Shown one piece after another: positions 1 to 12,336 of a DNA stretch of 64,000 bases. The stretch is taken from assembly GCF_000002995.4 (NCBI RefSeq), contig NW_025062479.1, forward strand, positions 6,379,221 through 6,443,220, given 5' to 3'. A program made the position numbers and the translations under genes. This DNA is from Brugia malayi (Eukaryota; Nematoda; Chromadorea; Rhabditida; Onchocercidae). Within the stretch, counting starts at the first letter, position 1. Each line of letters opens with the position of its first letter. The notes below the pieces were generated by a model, which was not told where the DNA came from, made no database searches, and saw only the letters and a list, made by a program, of their open reading frames with translations.

Positions 1-2248
1 TCCAAGTTATATTGTTTTAAACTTTTGAGTACATCAAATATCAAACTGAAATAGTTGTAATTGTGACTTCATTTTAAATATTTTTTCTGACTACCAGATA
101 TAATATTTTCTTTCAATCAGTTTCGACAGAACGTAGAAAGAAAATGGTCGGTATGTTATCGGGTCGATATTGATGCTTAAAGCAGATAACACATCAGCTG
201 AATTCAAGTAAGCTTAATAATGAACCAAATTTTTGCTTTCCTCTATAATCAGAACAATCTACCGGTACAGATAGGGAAGGAAAAGTAATCACTGTTAGAA
301 GAAAAACGATGATCTTGTGATTCATTTAAAAAAAAGACCTTAATTTATTTAAAGCATTTTCATTGATTTTTGTTTCATTGATCTTCATAAAAAACGCTTA
401 AAACGTTAATCTGTAAGTAGAGAAAATTCATAAATTAAAAGTTAACGATAATTGTCAACAACAAAGGGTACAAGATAAGGAAGAAAACATTTGCATAAGC
501 GAGAGGGAATCACTGATTGAAGGACAGCAGATCCACTTAAAATTGTTAGTGAGACACAGCTAATTGTGTGATTGAGATATGGAGGGATGCTATGTGAAGG
601 TGTCAAGTTTTCAGGATGTAAGCAGGGAAGGCATGGTGTTTGAAAGACACCCACTGAACTCGTCATCATCATTTTGAGTTTAAGTGGATTTCGTGGGGTG
701 AGGATTTTCACTCAGGGGTGGCAACTATTTACCCATTTCAGGAGAGTTCTTTAACAGAAGATCATTTTGTTGAGAAGACCAGAAGATTTAGAAATTGCTT
801 GTAGAATTAGTTAAGTTGAAATCAACTATACTGTAATAATGGTTTTGTGTCTATTAAAAAAGAAATTTTATCAGATTTAGTAGGAATTCCTTCTTTTCCC
901 TTACTTTATATGCTGCTGTCGTTTCATTATCTCATGATCTGTCCTAACTTTTCAATCATCTTTTTTTCTTCCTCTTGTATCACCAATACCATACCAAATA
1001 CTCGACACTCATTTACTGGTGATAGTGTAAACTTATCAGTATCTTAGAAATTCAGACTTTGGAAAATAACCACATTATGTTATAAAATTTAAAAATTGAA
1101 ATATGCCGGAAATGCCACGTTCCAATTTGTTATAACAGTGGAGCAATAAAAAGTGAAACAATAATAAAAATGAATAGGTATGCTCTGGGATGGTGGGTAT
1201 CAAATTGTTGTGAAAATAAAATAGCAGCAGAGCTGTCGGATAAAATTGCCACTAGTCACTGTGATTGTAACAGCCAAAGAATGAATAATGGTCGAGGTGA
1301 AACGGTGTCAACAGCAAAGTTATTCATGTACTAAATGAACAAATTAAAGACTGATTTGTAAGATCGGCGAGCTATCCGTAAATGCTAATCGGTTTCTGGG
1401 TGGATATCAGCATAAAATTTAAACTAAATCAGAGATTAGTGGCTCAAGGTAATTTATCACCTGAGCTTATCAAAATTTCCGCGAAAGAAGAAAAGGGTAA
1501 AACAGATACAAATCGAAAGTGATTTATACCTGAAATAGACAACTATTTGAGCAGCAAATCACTGTAGATAAGTCTAATTGAAATAGAATTGATTCTCGAA
1601 AGGAAAAGGTTAAGTCTTTAGTTTTGAATCATTAAATGATTAAGCGAATATGGATAGTTAAATTAAGCACGAAAGAATACAGCACACCAACTCTTAATAA
1701 TATGAATTGAACAGAAATGGTCATCATTTTCAATCTTCAGGTGGTAAATTAAAATCGGAAGAAAAATATATCTACCAGATGATGCTACAGTGAGAATGGT
1801 GAACATCCAATACACTCAACACACTCAATACAAATTCGCCAGCGTTTACAATTCAGCGATGTGGACAGAAATGGACAATGAAAACGGGTCATGATGTCAC
1901 TTTTATAACGCATTTTAGAGACTTACATTTATGTCACTATTCAGGAGCAATTTACACTAGCGGAAAATGTGGAACATGTAAAACAGTTTCTTAATTCAGA
2001 TTAATATAAGCTATAAATATCACAAGACAAGAAAATCAGTTTTTTGATTTTGATAGAAAGGAAGCCAAGGCCTTATATAGCCAACAGTCTTTAATGGATG
2101 AACTTTTTATTTAAGTTTCTTCACTATAACGAAAAAAAAAAAAAAAAAAAACAATGTAAAAATGAATATCACATTTTAACCTAGATTCAAAAAATCTGAG
2201 AGCAAAGTTGAAAGCATAGCAGGATGGTTGCCAGTTAGAGTCACTTGC
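1..2248. other. Non-coding flank, no gene seen
   Basis: This AT-rich sequence carries only short open frames without splice context, codon bias or family resemblance. A run of about 19 A sits near 2132-2150, just before the 555-bp repeat. I see no RNA gene or promoter that I can support. It could be intergenic or intronic for a gene lying to the left. Confidence 0.6.
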
Positions 2249-2803
2249 TGTCATGAAATAGGGTTTGATTAGTAGAGCCGAATAGGGAATGCTTTGCAGA
2301 GAAGGCAATGTTGACCAGTCTTTTATTAAGATAAAAGATGTCACTGAACGAGGCTATTGAACAGTATTAAAAAATTTAAGGAAGTAAATCTGTAGGGGCG
2401 CAGAAAGCGCACTATGTTTGGAGCGGTGCTCGCCAGTTAACCTATTACCTCCTTTAATCTGTTCATAGAATAGGAACTGTATGATTACTGTAAGTAAACA
2501 GCTGTTCCTAATCAGCTGCTCATAGTAGTGAATTACAATTCTCAGACATTGCAAGTAAATTTGGTTTAGAACAAAGAAGGTTGGTTGAAGCAAAGAATAG
2601 TCAAATCTGAGTTTGGCTTTTAGGCTGGAAGATCTTGATAATAAGTAATGCACATATTCTTTGTTAGCAAACTGTGAAACTCCAGACAATGCAGATGATT
2701 ATTGCATAACGAATTTGATGATTGAAACATAAAAATACGACGATAATCTTTAATCTTATGGATTCAGTACAAATTCATTTCGACATATTATATTCTGTTT
2801 TTC
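2249..2803 (+). repeat. 555-bp dispersed repeat, copy 1
   Basis: This segment is nearly identical, base for base, to 38216-38770 in the same orientation at a constant offset of 35967. I see only two mismatches (2262 G versus A, 2796 T versus G). The match stops abruptly at both ends. The unit begins TGTCATGAAATAG and ends near TTC-GTTTTTC. Both copies hold the same 111-codon open frame on the minus strand (2354-2689 here). It has no recognisable domain, and its identity in both copies follows simply from recent duplication. The inner block 2249-2785 reads TGTC...GACA, as a long terminal repeat could, but I see no target-site duplication. Class is therefore open: solo LTR, non-autonomous element or segmental copy. 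Confidence 0.88.
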
Positions 2804-4243
2804 TGACTTCGGATTTTCTTCACGCCGCTTCACATCGGTTCTGAAATACAACCTTGCAGAGTTATTTATCAAACATCATCCATTCTAAGTTATTTCTTTA
2901 TGGCTTGTTATTATTTTTTTGGTCATTTAAGTGATAACTTAAGTGACAAGCGTTAAGTTGGTGCGGTACGGTTTTCCTGAAATGCCTATCTCACAATAGT
3001 GATATTCTTTACTGAGCTTACACTGTCTGGCAGGAAGTAATTGCATACATGGTGCATAAGACTTCTTATCCAAGAGCGAATCTTTTTGTGAAGTAACACA
3101 GTCTCGATTCCACTGAGCAGCATAAAATGATTTGGATTAAGTCCTGATTTTGTTTCCTCAACATTTGATTAGCTTCTTTTCACGCCATACCATCAACTGC
3201 TTTTCATACATAGGCGATTCAGACTTCACAAAGTAAATCAAGACCAGAAATCTAGAACTGAAATGATGGAAACAATTTCTTAAATGCTTCTTACAGTTAT
3301 GCTCTCGTTAAAGTGTCTCTTAACTTTTCCTGACCAGGAAAGCAAAGTCTTTCACGGACCATTTTCTTTTTTTCTGTTGCCTTAGAGAGTCTGAGTTTCT
3401 ATGATTTCGGCTTTTCCTGAACATTGAGCAAGTTTTTTAACGACGTATTTGTATTTGTCGTTTATACAGTCCAATAGATATGCCTGATTTGACATAGCAT
3501 TTCTTCTTTATTAGTCTTAGATCTTCTACAATCACCGACAATACTTTTTTGAACAAAAGGAAATAAAATTCTTACCCAAAAAATGCGGTAATATATAAAT
3601 AACACCATATATATATAGCACTTGTACCACGCAGCAAAAAGTAAGAACCTTAATCTTAATTTTCATCTTTGACAAAAACGATCGAAGGTCGGCTTACGTT
3701 ATCCTTGTTATTTCGGCACTTGTTTCGCTTCCTTTGTTTTAAACTAAGCTACTAAAACCGTTCTGCAGCTGGTTTAGACAATTTAATTTTCACTTCAAAA
3801 CAAAATGTACAGGTAAGATTTTTTTTTAACTATTGAAATATTTAAACCAAATTTATAAAATTGAACTAAATTCGTGGCTTCAAGCCCTGTAAAGTTTGAA
3901 GCAAGTTGAAAATCCACCAGCATACAGTTCGTTAACAAGCAATTGACACTGCTGATGTTATTTGTGTACTGGCGGCTATTTAATTCAACCAAACTACTGT
4001 CATCTGATTAATAAACATTGGTCGTGATGTGATCCGAACCGAGCAGGATTAAAAATATATGTTAGACTTCTTAATTGAGATTTTTGTAGATGTTTTTCAG
4101 ATTTGAAATTGTCTGTGAAATAATAAAGTTCATAAAGGAATTTCAGAGGTGCTGGTCATATCGCCTTTTTTGCCAACCAAGCAGTTATTGCAAAAGTTGA
4201 ATAATTTGTTTTACGAAACTTTACCTTCACTTTTTGGTAATTA

Positions 4244-4274
<31 letters not shown>

Positions 4275-6840
4275 CTTCTATAATTGTATTGTTAAAGGTT
4301 AGGAGGTTAATCGTTCATGCAGTCTCATGCCTCGTCAGCATTTCGGTAACTTTTCATGCAACCGATATTCTTAGTATTTGAATGAAAAAATGAAATTCAA
4401 AGAATTTTAAATAATAATGTTAAGGCAGTGAGACTTCAGAAAATCTTTTGATATCAACGACATATAATTAATTGATTATTACTTGTATTCATCAATAATA
4501 CCGACTAACTGCTTCAACATTGCTGTAACTTAAATAAGATTGCATCTGACGGTGTCAGAAGAACGTTACAATTGGCAAATATAATGAATTAAGCAATAAA
4601 TTTTTTTTAGGACGGAATCAACTTATCGAGCATTTTATTTGACAATGCAGCAAATCATCTGTAAAAGCAAATTTAGAATTTCTTTCTTACTGCCCTGTTT
4701 CCTTGTGAAACAAAGTCATTTTCCTTTCTAGATAGTTCAGATCGTTGATTTCTTTGTCTTCGATACTGGTAGATTCTCGAATCTGTACTGTTTACCTGTA
4801 CTTCCTGAAATAGTTTATTATTCAAACCTCAAATTTGAGTAATTAAACCACAGATTAACATTAAATATTATACAGCATTACAATAATGAATTGATACATA
4901 ACACACAAATGTAACTTAATTATAAATCTTTTAAAGATACAAGCAAACTAGACACCTCGCAACCGAGCCCTACCAAACAAGGAACTATAATGAATGGCTT
5001 TGCAAGGAAGAAAATTGGGAGGGATTTTATGGGTGTTAAGGTTACAAAGTAGATTAAAATCACTTAAAACAATACTTTTTGTTCACTACATTATAGCTTC
5101 GCATTTGTGGCGACATATCTTTGCAAGTATCTTTCATGGTTTTTTTAATTGATAATGCAAGTTCGTGGCAATGTCGTTTTCCAAATTTCGCTGTTTTTCT
5201 TTCTTATCAACTTTTTTTTTTTACTTTTTATTTCTTATCAAATAATGTTGTCACTATCAAAATTCATATTTGCCAAATTACTCATCCCGTAGTTTCCTAG
5301 TATCTAACGTCTCTAAAATTAAAAATTTCATTTTTTTTAGGCCGCAAAATCCATGTATTCATTGAACTTGATTTGTTGATAAATATCAGAGCTTTCAAAA
5401 ACCATTTTATGGCATGCAGTATATAAACCAAATAAGTATATTTAATAGTGTCTTCAAAAGTTGGCTTAAAATTCCCAAGAGCTTATTGCCATAACCTCAG
5501 CATTGCATTACACAATCCGGGCTGTTTGTCAGCAACGTTGAAATTTACTGAACGGCCGCCTCTTACAAAATCACGTTTTTTTTTAAAAAATTTTTGCTCA
5601 GTTTTTCTCAACAGTGAATCTGTGGACGAACAGCATTAATCTGGAAGATAGTAACAATAATCCTTCACTTCTGATTCCAATTCATTACTTAAATCAAAAA
5701 AGGTTGAACCCGAGAACTATGTTGAACATTTTAGTTTTCAATAATTTAATCAAATAGCATGAAGATTGGAAAATTATAAGCTTCTGCTGAAAACTGTAAT
5801 TGAACTTCAGCTTTGAGCCAAATAAAAATCAAGAAATCTTTTCATATCCAACTCCGCTGTATAATAATAGATTAGTAGAGTGGAATTAAACTTCGCAGAA
5901 AATTTTACGAACATTAGGTATCTATCTCTTTGCCTGTGATATTTGTCTCATCTTTTCCTTTGGCTTTAAACACTAACCAAACTGACCAACCCTTCCTACT
6001 TCTGTCAATATATTCTGTTCAGTGATTATGATGGTGGAAAGTCTTTCTTACATTTAGAAATGAATACGCAGCCATAAACAGTAGTGCTGCTTATTATTGT
6101 ATCTCAAAAACTTATTTTTAGGTATGAAATGCCTAATTGAAGATGATAATTAAACTGCTGAAATTGAAATCTTAGCACTGTAAAAATAATTTATCGGCTG
6201 ACATTTATAAACAAGCAGATTCACACTTCCAAACTATTTGGCTAAATTGAATGAATGGTTGAACAATCATGTGTATATGCAGTGAAATTGTGCTGAAAAT
6301 CAGTGTAATCGAGAACTCAAGATGATACAGCATCTATCGAACAATTTCCATTTGTCTTAATGGTCGCTATGTCTCTTCCCAAATATTAGTCATTAGTACA
6401 TTTTTGCCTTTACCGATTGTAATAACTTATTTTTCAGTTTTGTTTTATATGATTTCGCAGAACGATAATGTTGTTAGAAAATGTATATTATGCGTTTATT
6501 CTGCTTGAATCGAAGAAAGATAAAAATAACGAGAAATCTCAATTCTTTTGATGTCCTTTTGCATATACTTGCGAGATTTTTTGCAAGTGTATCATCGAAA
6601 GATATGGAAGATCGTTCCATTTCTAAATCAGTAATAAGATTCCTTTATGTAAACATTAGTAGTGTGCATCAGTACAAGAGAAATAATTTAATATAAACAC
6701 AGTATTCACTAAATCAAGATTACTATGAAAGTCAAGATATCTGATAACTTGTGGCAGGACGATGATTGCATTTAGAAGGAACTTTAGTTATGCAAAAAAA
6801 AGGACAAATTCCAAACATTTCTATTGGTTTTGGTTAGTTC
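2804..6840. other. Non-coding stretch, no gene seen
   Basis: No splice-flanked open frame or recognisable peptide was found on either strand. It contains an (AT)n run near 4241-4260 followed by poly-T, and scattered short poly-T tracts. The short open frames here are AT-biased and look random. Confidence 0.55.
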
Positions 6841-6854
6841 ATTGGCTATTGCCA

Positions 6855-7001
6855 ATGAATCGACATCCCCACTACCTCAAAGAAAGCAAGCCACGACTTA
6901 GTTCTCGCCGCATCAGTTTCATTACGTCCCAATTAGAGAGGGACGGAAATGCTCGTCATAGTTGCACAAGAGAAGTGATTTTGGAAGAGTTGGGTTCGTG
7001 A
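6855..7001 (+). CDS. Unassigned GC-richer open frame (48 codons)
   Basis: This small open frame starts MNRHPHYLKESKPRLSSRR and ends at a TGA at 6999-7001. It stands out because its base composition is more balanced than the surrounding AT-rich DNA and its translation is rich in Arg, Ser, Glu and His rather than Phe, Ile and Lys. It resembles no family that I know. The region has no convincing acceptor in frame, though TTGGTTAG lies just upstream. It could be a short 5' exon, part of an untranslated leader, or simply a GC-richer intergenic patch upstream of the ZIP gene. Coding status is doubtful. Confidence 0.15.
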   Translation: MNRHPHYLKESKPRLSSRRISFITSQLERDGNARHSCTREVILEELGS

Positions 7002-8303
7002 TGGGTTTTTCGGGGGAAGGGCAGGAGCGTTGGCGGAATGGTGGTAGCGGAAATAGCTCGTGGATTTCGATAGTGAATAACTTAGTTGAACCCATTTCTA
7101 TTCTAACATATTTTCTTTGCTTCTTTGTTCTTTTTTTAAGACTTGGATGAATCTTGCCATCTTAGTTCTCTTCAAAATATTGCTGAGAAGTAGAAAAAAG
7201 CAAATTAAGAAAGATGAGAAAGCAAGAGAAGGAGGGACAAACAGCTGTTCTGGGATATGTAACACCCTTCAGTTCTTTGACTGAGCCACGGGTGGTTATA
7301 TTCCAGTCTTCTATCCCATCGTCGTTTACATCCCTGCCCTCACCTCATATAATACCATGCTTTTTTAGAGTTTTCGTAATGCTTGCATCAGTCTTAATTT
7401 CGGTCGAAGTTAACACTTTTCATGGGAGAAATGACTTCACAGTCCGCCAGACATGTCGTTATCTGTGTGCATTCCTATAAGATTCATTCTTGTCAAACTT
7501 TTTTTTAAACTTTATAATTCGTCAGCTTGTTGCATTTGCGAGAATTGATTTGTTTCTTTATGTTGCTAGAACAAATAAAGACAATTCATCTCAGATAGTT
7601 ACAGAATCTATTGCTTATATAGATATTCTGATATCAGTAATCATATGATCTGTTCAGTTCATTATCACTGGTCCAAATACCCCAACAGATATAGTTTTAG
7701 CTTTTTCTGCCTTTCCAGCCACTGTTTTCTTGTTACAACGAGACATCCAGGTCAGATTTTATGGTTATTATTTATAAGTATACAAACAACCTTGCAGATT
7801 TGTATGTGAGTGAATCAGCTTAGCAGCAAAATAGGAAGAGGCGATTTAAGCATGCTTTTAAACTGTTAAGCTGTTTTCTAATACTGTTCTTATCACATAT
7901 GGATCGAGGATCTAACTTAGTCATTGAAATTCTGGACAGGGAATTACTGAAGGGTTCCTTTATTTACTTTCTGAAAAAATTCTTCAAATGTTTTGTTTTT
8001 CCATCACTTAGTTCAAAAAAAAGCAACTTTTATGAATCTGTATATTGCGTTGTTAATATTCAGATGAGGTTTTATTGCAGTCATTGTAATAAAAAGAATT
8101 CTTTTCACATTCCAAGTCCAATTACCTCCTTACAACTAGTGCGAGTAACTACGGAATAAACTCGTGTTAATAGCTTATTATTATGGAAAACTTTGTATAG
8201 GTTAGTAGGTTATATTTAGCAGTAAATATTTGAGCATTCATTTTGAAATTGTGATATTAGTTGTATAGCTTGTTTTCCTCGAAAAAATGTTTCATTTTAT
8301 AGA

Positions 8304-8387
8304 ATGTTGAATGTAGTTTTCATCAGCCTATCTGTGTTGCTTAAATTCTTCGAATCCCACAGTATAAGATGGCAGAGTACCGAAATT
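8304..8387 (+). CDS. Possible signal-peptide exon of the ZIP gene
   Basis: An ATG at 8304 opens a frame starting MLNVVFISLSVLLKFF, which looks like a secretory leader. ZIP8/ZIP14 proteins have a signal peptide and an extracellular N-terminus, whereas the exon at 8494 starts without one. Joining is uncertain: phase-compatible donors exist (for example 8377 to an acceptor at 8458, or 8388 to 8448), but none is strong. The alternative is that translation starts at 8494 after trans-splicing or an unseen exon. The end coordinate is only one of the options. Confidence 0.25.
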
Positions 8388-8493
8388 GTTTTTGTTTAAC
8401 TTCCAAAATGCTTGTGCAGTGTATAATGAAGTTCTTGAGATTTTGTAGCAAACAAAAGGACTTGACAAAACTCACATTATAAGTAAGGCGGTT

Positions 8494-11400
8494 ATGGAAG
8501 AGTTCGAATGGCCACCTAGTACAAGCACTCTTCAAGCAAATAATTTCACTTCCGAAGGTATTAGCGAATTTTGCACCAACTGGATGAAAGCAATTAAATC
8601 GGCAGTAGTGGTGCAGGATCGACCACGTCACATCCGACCCTCCAATCTTATTAGTAAGTTTCTTGTATTAGTTCAAATTTCATTCTTGGTATTGAATGCA
8701 ATGGCGATGTATACGTCATAAATAGTGATGAGCGGCACGACCTCATCGAAAATGAATGAGGACCAATGAAAATTTCCTTTTTAGTATGGACTGTTGGTTT
8801 AACTTGCGTTACCGTAATTAGTTTATGTGCTGCTGTTGGAATTGTTTTCGTCAAGAAACTTAGCAAACGAGCATACAACCACTTTATCACGGTTCTTGTA
8901 GCTGTCGGAGTTGGTTCACTTATAACTTCATCTACTTTGCATTTGCTGCCCCAGGTGAAATTTTCCCGATCACAGTTTTAGTTTTCGCATGCTCTTTTTT
9001 TTCCTTCCTCTTAAGTAGCAATATTTCTGATTTCAACTTAAGCGGAACTAGTGAACGTAAGCGATGTGATGCATATTGAAATTCTAAAATATTTTAGAAC
9101 ATTGTGTCTTTACTTTCTTGCTTTCTCAATTTATTAAAACACTGTATAAGATATGAATTTAAAGAAAATATACTTTTTAATCAATTGTTTAATATCTTGT
9201 TAGCCTATGTAGTATATTAAGTGGCGTAATTAAGACAAACATAGTATATGTTCAGTTTTAATAAATTTTTTGACTTTATTAATGCACAACCGTGAAAGTC
9301 TGAAATATTTTTTAAATATCTGTTCCAGAAATTCAAGCACGATGTTTGGAAAATAGTAATGCCCACGCTTCTAAGATATAAAGACTGTCTTAAATATTCA
9401 AGGAAATTACAATAAAAATCAGTTTAAGCTGAAATATCAAGAGATGAAACAACTTCGGTTTTAGAAAGCGTTATATGTTTTTTATCTTAGAGTCGTATAA
9501 GGTCTTTATTTGGGATGATTTTTGGTGAATGGTAAATGATAATATAGCTTAGTTATTTCTACTGTTATTATCATTAATGAACGCGTTAAATTACACTAAT
9601 TGGCATCAAGCGAACTACTGATAGCATACTGCTTACATTATATTATGCAATTGCTAAGTTAAATAAAGAACTGTTTGACTTATATTTTTTGAAAATGTTA
9701 CTCTTTGAATATGAAACCTAGGCCAACGTTTTATATAATTTGTTTAGAATATGATTGTCATACCGTTATCAATTTTTGGAAATACAGTAGGTGTTTCCAA
9801 GTAATTTTTCTGCAAATAAAAATCTTTCACTTAGTAAAAATAAGAAATACACTGAAGCTTTTTACAAAATACTAGAGTTTTTAGCGCACGTACAATTCCC
9901 TTTTTACAAATATTATGAACATGTATTTTTCCCTACAGTCCTATATCCAAATTTTGTTAAAAATATGTAAGTGTACAAACAAGTCTTTGATGTTACGAAT
10001 GTGTATGCATCCTAGTGATTTTATTTTTACCGTAGTTTAGAGTATTTTACTTTTATTACAGTCTTCTTCCAAATATCTCCATCGCTCTTATCCTCGTTTC
10101 AGGGCTTAGGAGTCGTTGATGGCGAAAACTACGAATTTATCGTGGTTATGATGTTTTGTATATTTGGGATATATATCTTTTTCTTCTGTGATAAATTCAT
10201 TAAAATCACCCTTGAGTCAAAGAAGGTCTTTTCACTGCTTTCTTCATTGCTTAGGATATGTTTAATTTTGTTTCAATGGAATGTTACACTTATTATGAAA
10301 GAGTTTTATGAAAAAAAAATATATATATAGGAGTTTTATGTAATTAATTGATGGTCTTCTCTCTTTATGCAGTAGTTTTCATTCCTTGCATTACGTTTCA
10401 TCGTTTCTCTGCATTATTTAGATGAATGAAATTGAATTGTTGAATAACGTTGGAACTCATATAAGCATGGAAGCCGGAGTTGTTTCGATCCGTTCGACAG
10501 ATGCTTTAATCAATGAAAACGGTATATGCGTTGTTTGGTTGTTTTATTGCACTTTTTTGTTATTATCGATCAATGTAAAGTGTTAAGTTTTAATGTGAGA
10601 TAAATGACTTTGAATACTACGCAAAAAAATTACTGATGAAATGTATTGGGAAAACTTTCACCAAAACATTTGAGGCATCAGGAAGTTTCTATTATGGCAT
10701 CCATACCAAGTGAAGATTGCGACTCTGTCGTTTGCAGATAATAATTTCAAGTCCGATGCTTTTCCAATATCGGGACCAATAAAAGGATACAAAAAACGAA
10801 CATCATTGCTCAAGCAAAACAGCGACGTTGATAGCACAATTCGTTCCAGTCTCGACATGTCAAGACAGGTACTACGTTTTTTTTTTAAAAAAAAAAAAAA
10901 TTCTTAAAAAAAAGACCTAAATGCTATTTACAGTGATTTTTATTTTCAGCCGAGACTTTCAGAAATCTCAGTTAACTTCTTTTTTTTTTTTTTTTTTTCT
11001 TTTTTTAATCTAATTTCCAACATCGGGACGAATAAAAGGATACAGGAAACGAACATCATTGCTCAAACAAAGCAACGAGGTTGGCATCACAATCCGTTCC
11101 AATCTCGAGTTGTGAACTGCTCTTAAATTATGATAATGAAATTAGAATTTTTGCAAAATATCAGTAGTAAAAAGATTGGTGTATTTTAGGAGGTTGATAC
11201 AATTGCATCTGTTAGTATATATATATGAAGTAGCTATAAATTTTCTTTTCAGGCTCATGGTATTTGTGTTCATGACCATGAAATAACTTTCAATCAGACC
11301 AAAGACTCGGCAATAAAAACGGTAGCATGGATGATTGTATTCGGAGATGGTTTGCATAATTTTATCGATGGAGTCAGTATTGGTGCTGCTTTTAGTGAAT

Positions 11401-12336
11401 CGCTATTAAGTGGTCTGAGCGTCAGTGTGTCAGTATTTGCCGAAGAGTTCCCACATGAATTAGGTTATTCATTTGATAATAACAGCTAGAAGAGGAAGTT
11501 ATAAATGCTTGCAGCATTATTATTTCAGTTTATTTATTCACATGATTGTTCAGCGTTTAATTCAATTTCTTTTACCGAAATATTATTGCACTCATTATTA
11601 CCTTCATGGGTCTGAAAAGGGAAAAAAGCGATCATTGTTGTTCGTTTTTCAGAACTTTTCCAAATTCGTTCGTCCTGGGTTACTGTAAAAACGCACCACA
11701 TGTTCCACAAATGTGTGCTGATTTTCGGAGACAAGCAATAGTATCTGCTGTTTTTCTCACAGCGGGTAGCAGTAGGTAGTATGGAGCATTCTCAGGTTGT
11801 CGGCTAAACGGCTTTGTTTGAAATTGATAAGTATTTTTACAGAAAAATTATCATAATCCTGAAATGCTTTTTCTCAGAGAACGAATTGTAAACGTTTCAT
11901 TCTTCAGGCGATGTGGCAATTTTGTTGAATGCTGGTATGAACCAGAAGCAAGCTTTATTTTATAATCTACTTAGTACGATTACCTGCTTCGTAGGATTCA
12001 TTATTGGTGTCGTCCTGGGTAGTGTCGAATCACTTCTACGATACATTTTTGGTTTTTCGGGTGGCATGTTCCTATACATTGCCCTTTCGTGTATGGTGCG
12101 AAGTTTATTTATATTGTCTTTCCATCATATGTGTTTTTTAAAATTACTTGGAAGCTGTAGTTAAATAAAAGTTAAAGTTGCAGATGCCCGAAATGAAATC
12201 TACAATGGATGAAGCACTGGAAAATGGTTATGTTGATGCGTTTCTTGTTCTTTCGTTACAGACTACAGGCTTAGCTTTAGGAACGTTCTCAATGTTTTTT
12301 TTTGCCCGCTATGGAGATTTAATCAAGTTTTCTTGA
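8494..12336 (+). CDS. ZIP family (SLC39) metal transporter, ZIP8/ZIP14-like
   Basis: Polytopic membrane importer of divalent metals. Eight exons close with consistent phase: 8494-8653, 8785-8954, 10103-10225, 10422-10521, 10738-10868, 11253-11463, 11908-12095 and 12184-12336, giving 411 residues. After the extracellular N-terminus (about 1-54), TM1 begins at [18 protein letters not shown], as in human ZIP14. TM2 and TM3 follow, then a variable loop without a His-rich run. The paired metal-site helices carry HNFIDG (263-268) and EEFPHE (292-297), then LLNAG, GGMFLY and MPEM, with the stop right after the last helix. Family knowledge: most LIV-1-type ZIPs have HEXPHE; a leading Glu marks ZIP8 and ZIP14, which carry Zn, Mn and Fe. 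The donor at 10226 (GTCTTT) is weak but is the phase-correct one. The 5' end may lack a signal-peptide exon; TTTTGTAG at 8441-8448 could be a cis- or trans-splice acceptor. Confidence 0.92.
11014..11116 (+). repeat. Decayed tandem copy of a ZIP coding exon
   Basis: This intronic segment aligns without gaps to 10764-10863 within the fifth ZIP exon. I count about 16 differences in 100 bases. The copied frame is still open ([16 protein letters not shown] and onward) until a TGA near its end, where the original reads TGTCAA. It lies 253 bases downstream of its source. No AG acceptor adjoins its start: a long poly-T tract is followed by TAATTTCCA. It therefore looks like an exon duplication that lost splicing, or was never spliced, rather than an alternative exon. 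Confidence 0.8.

Noticed and set aside
2354..2689. 111-codon minus-strand frame, identical in both repeat copies (also 38321-38656)
   Set aside because: Identity follows from recent duplication of the whole 555-bp unit. There is no recognisable domain, so it is not listed as a gene.
2249..2785. Call of the repeat as a definite solo LTR (TGTC...GACA)
   Set aside because: There is no target-site duplication, and the shared sequence continues about 17 bases past the GACA end in all three copies.
8651..8890. Minus-strand frames over the ZIP exons (also 8341-8631, 10658-10858, 11142-11357)
   Set aside because: They are antisense shadows of the ZIP exons, whose plus-strand translation matches the SLC39 family across eight phase-consistent exons.
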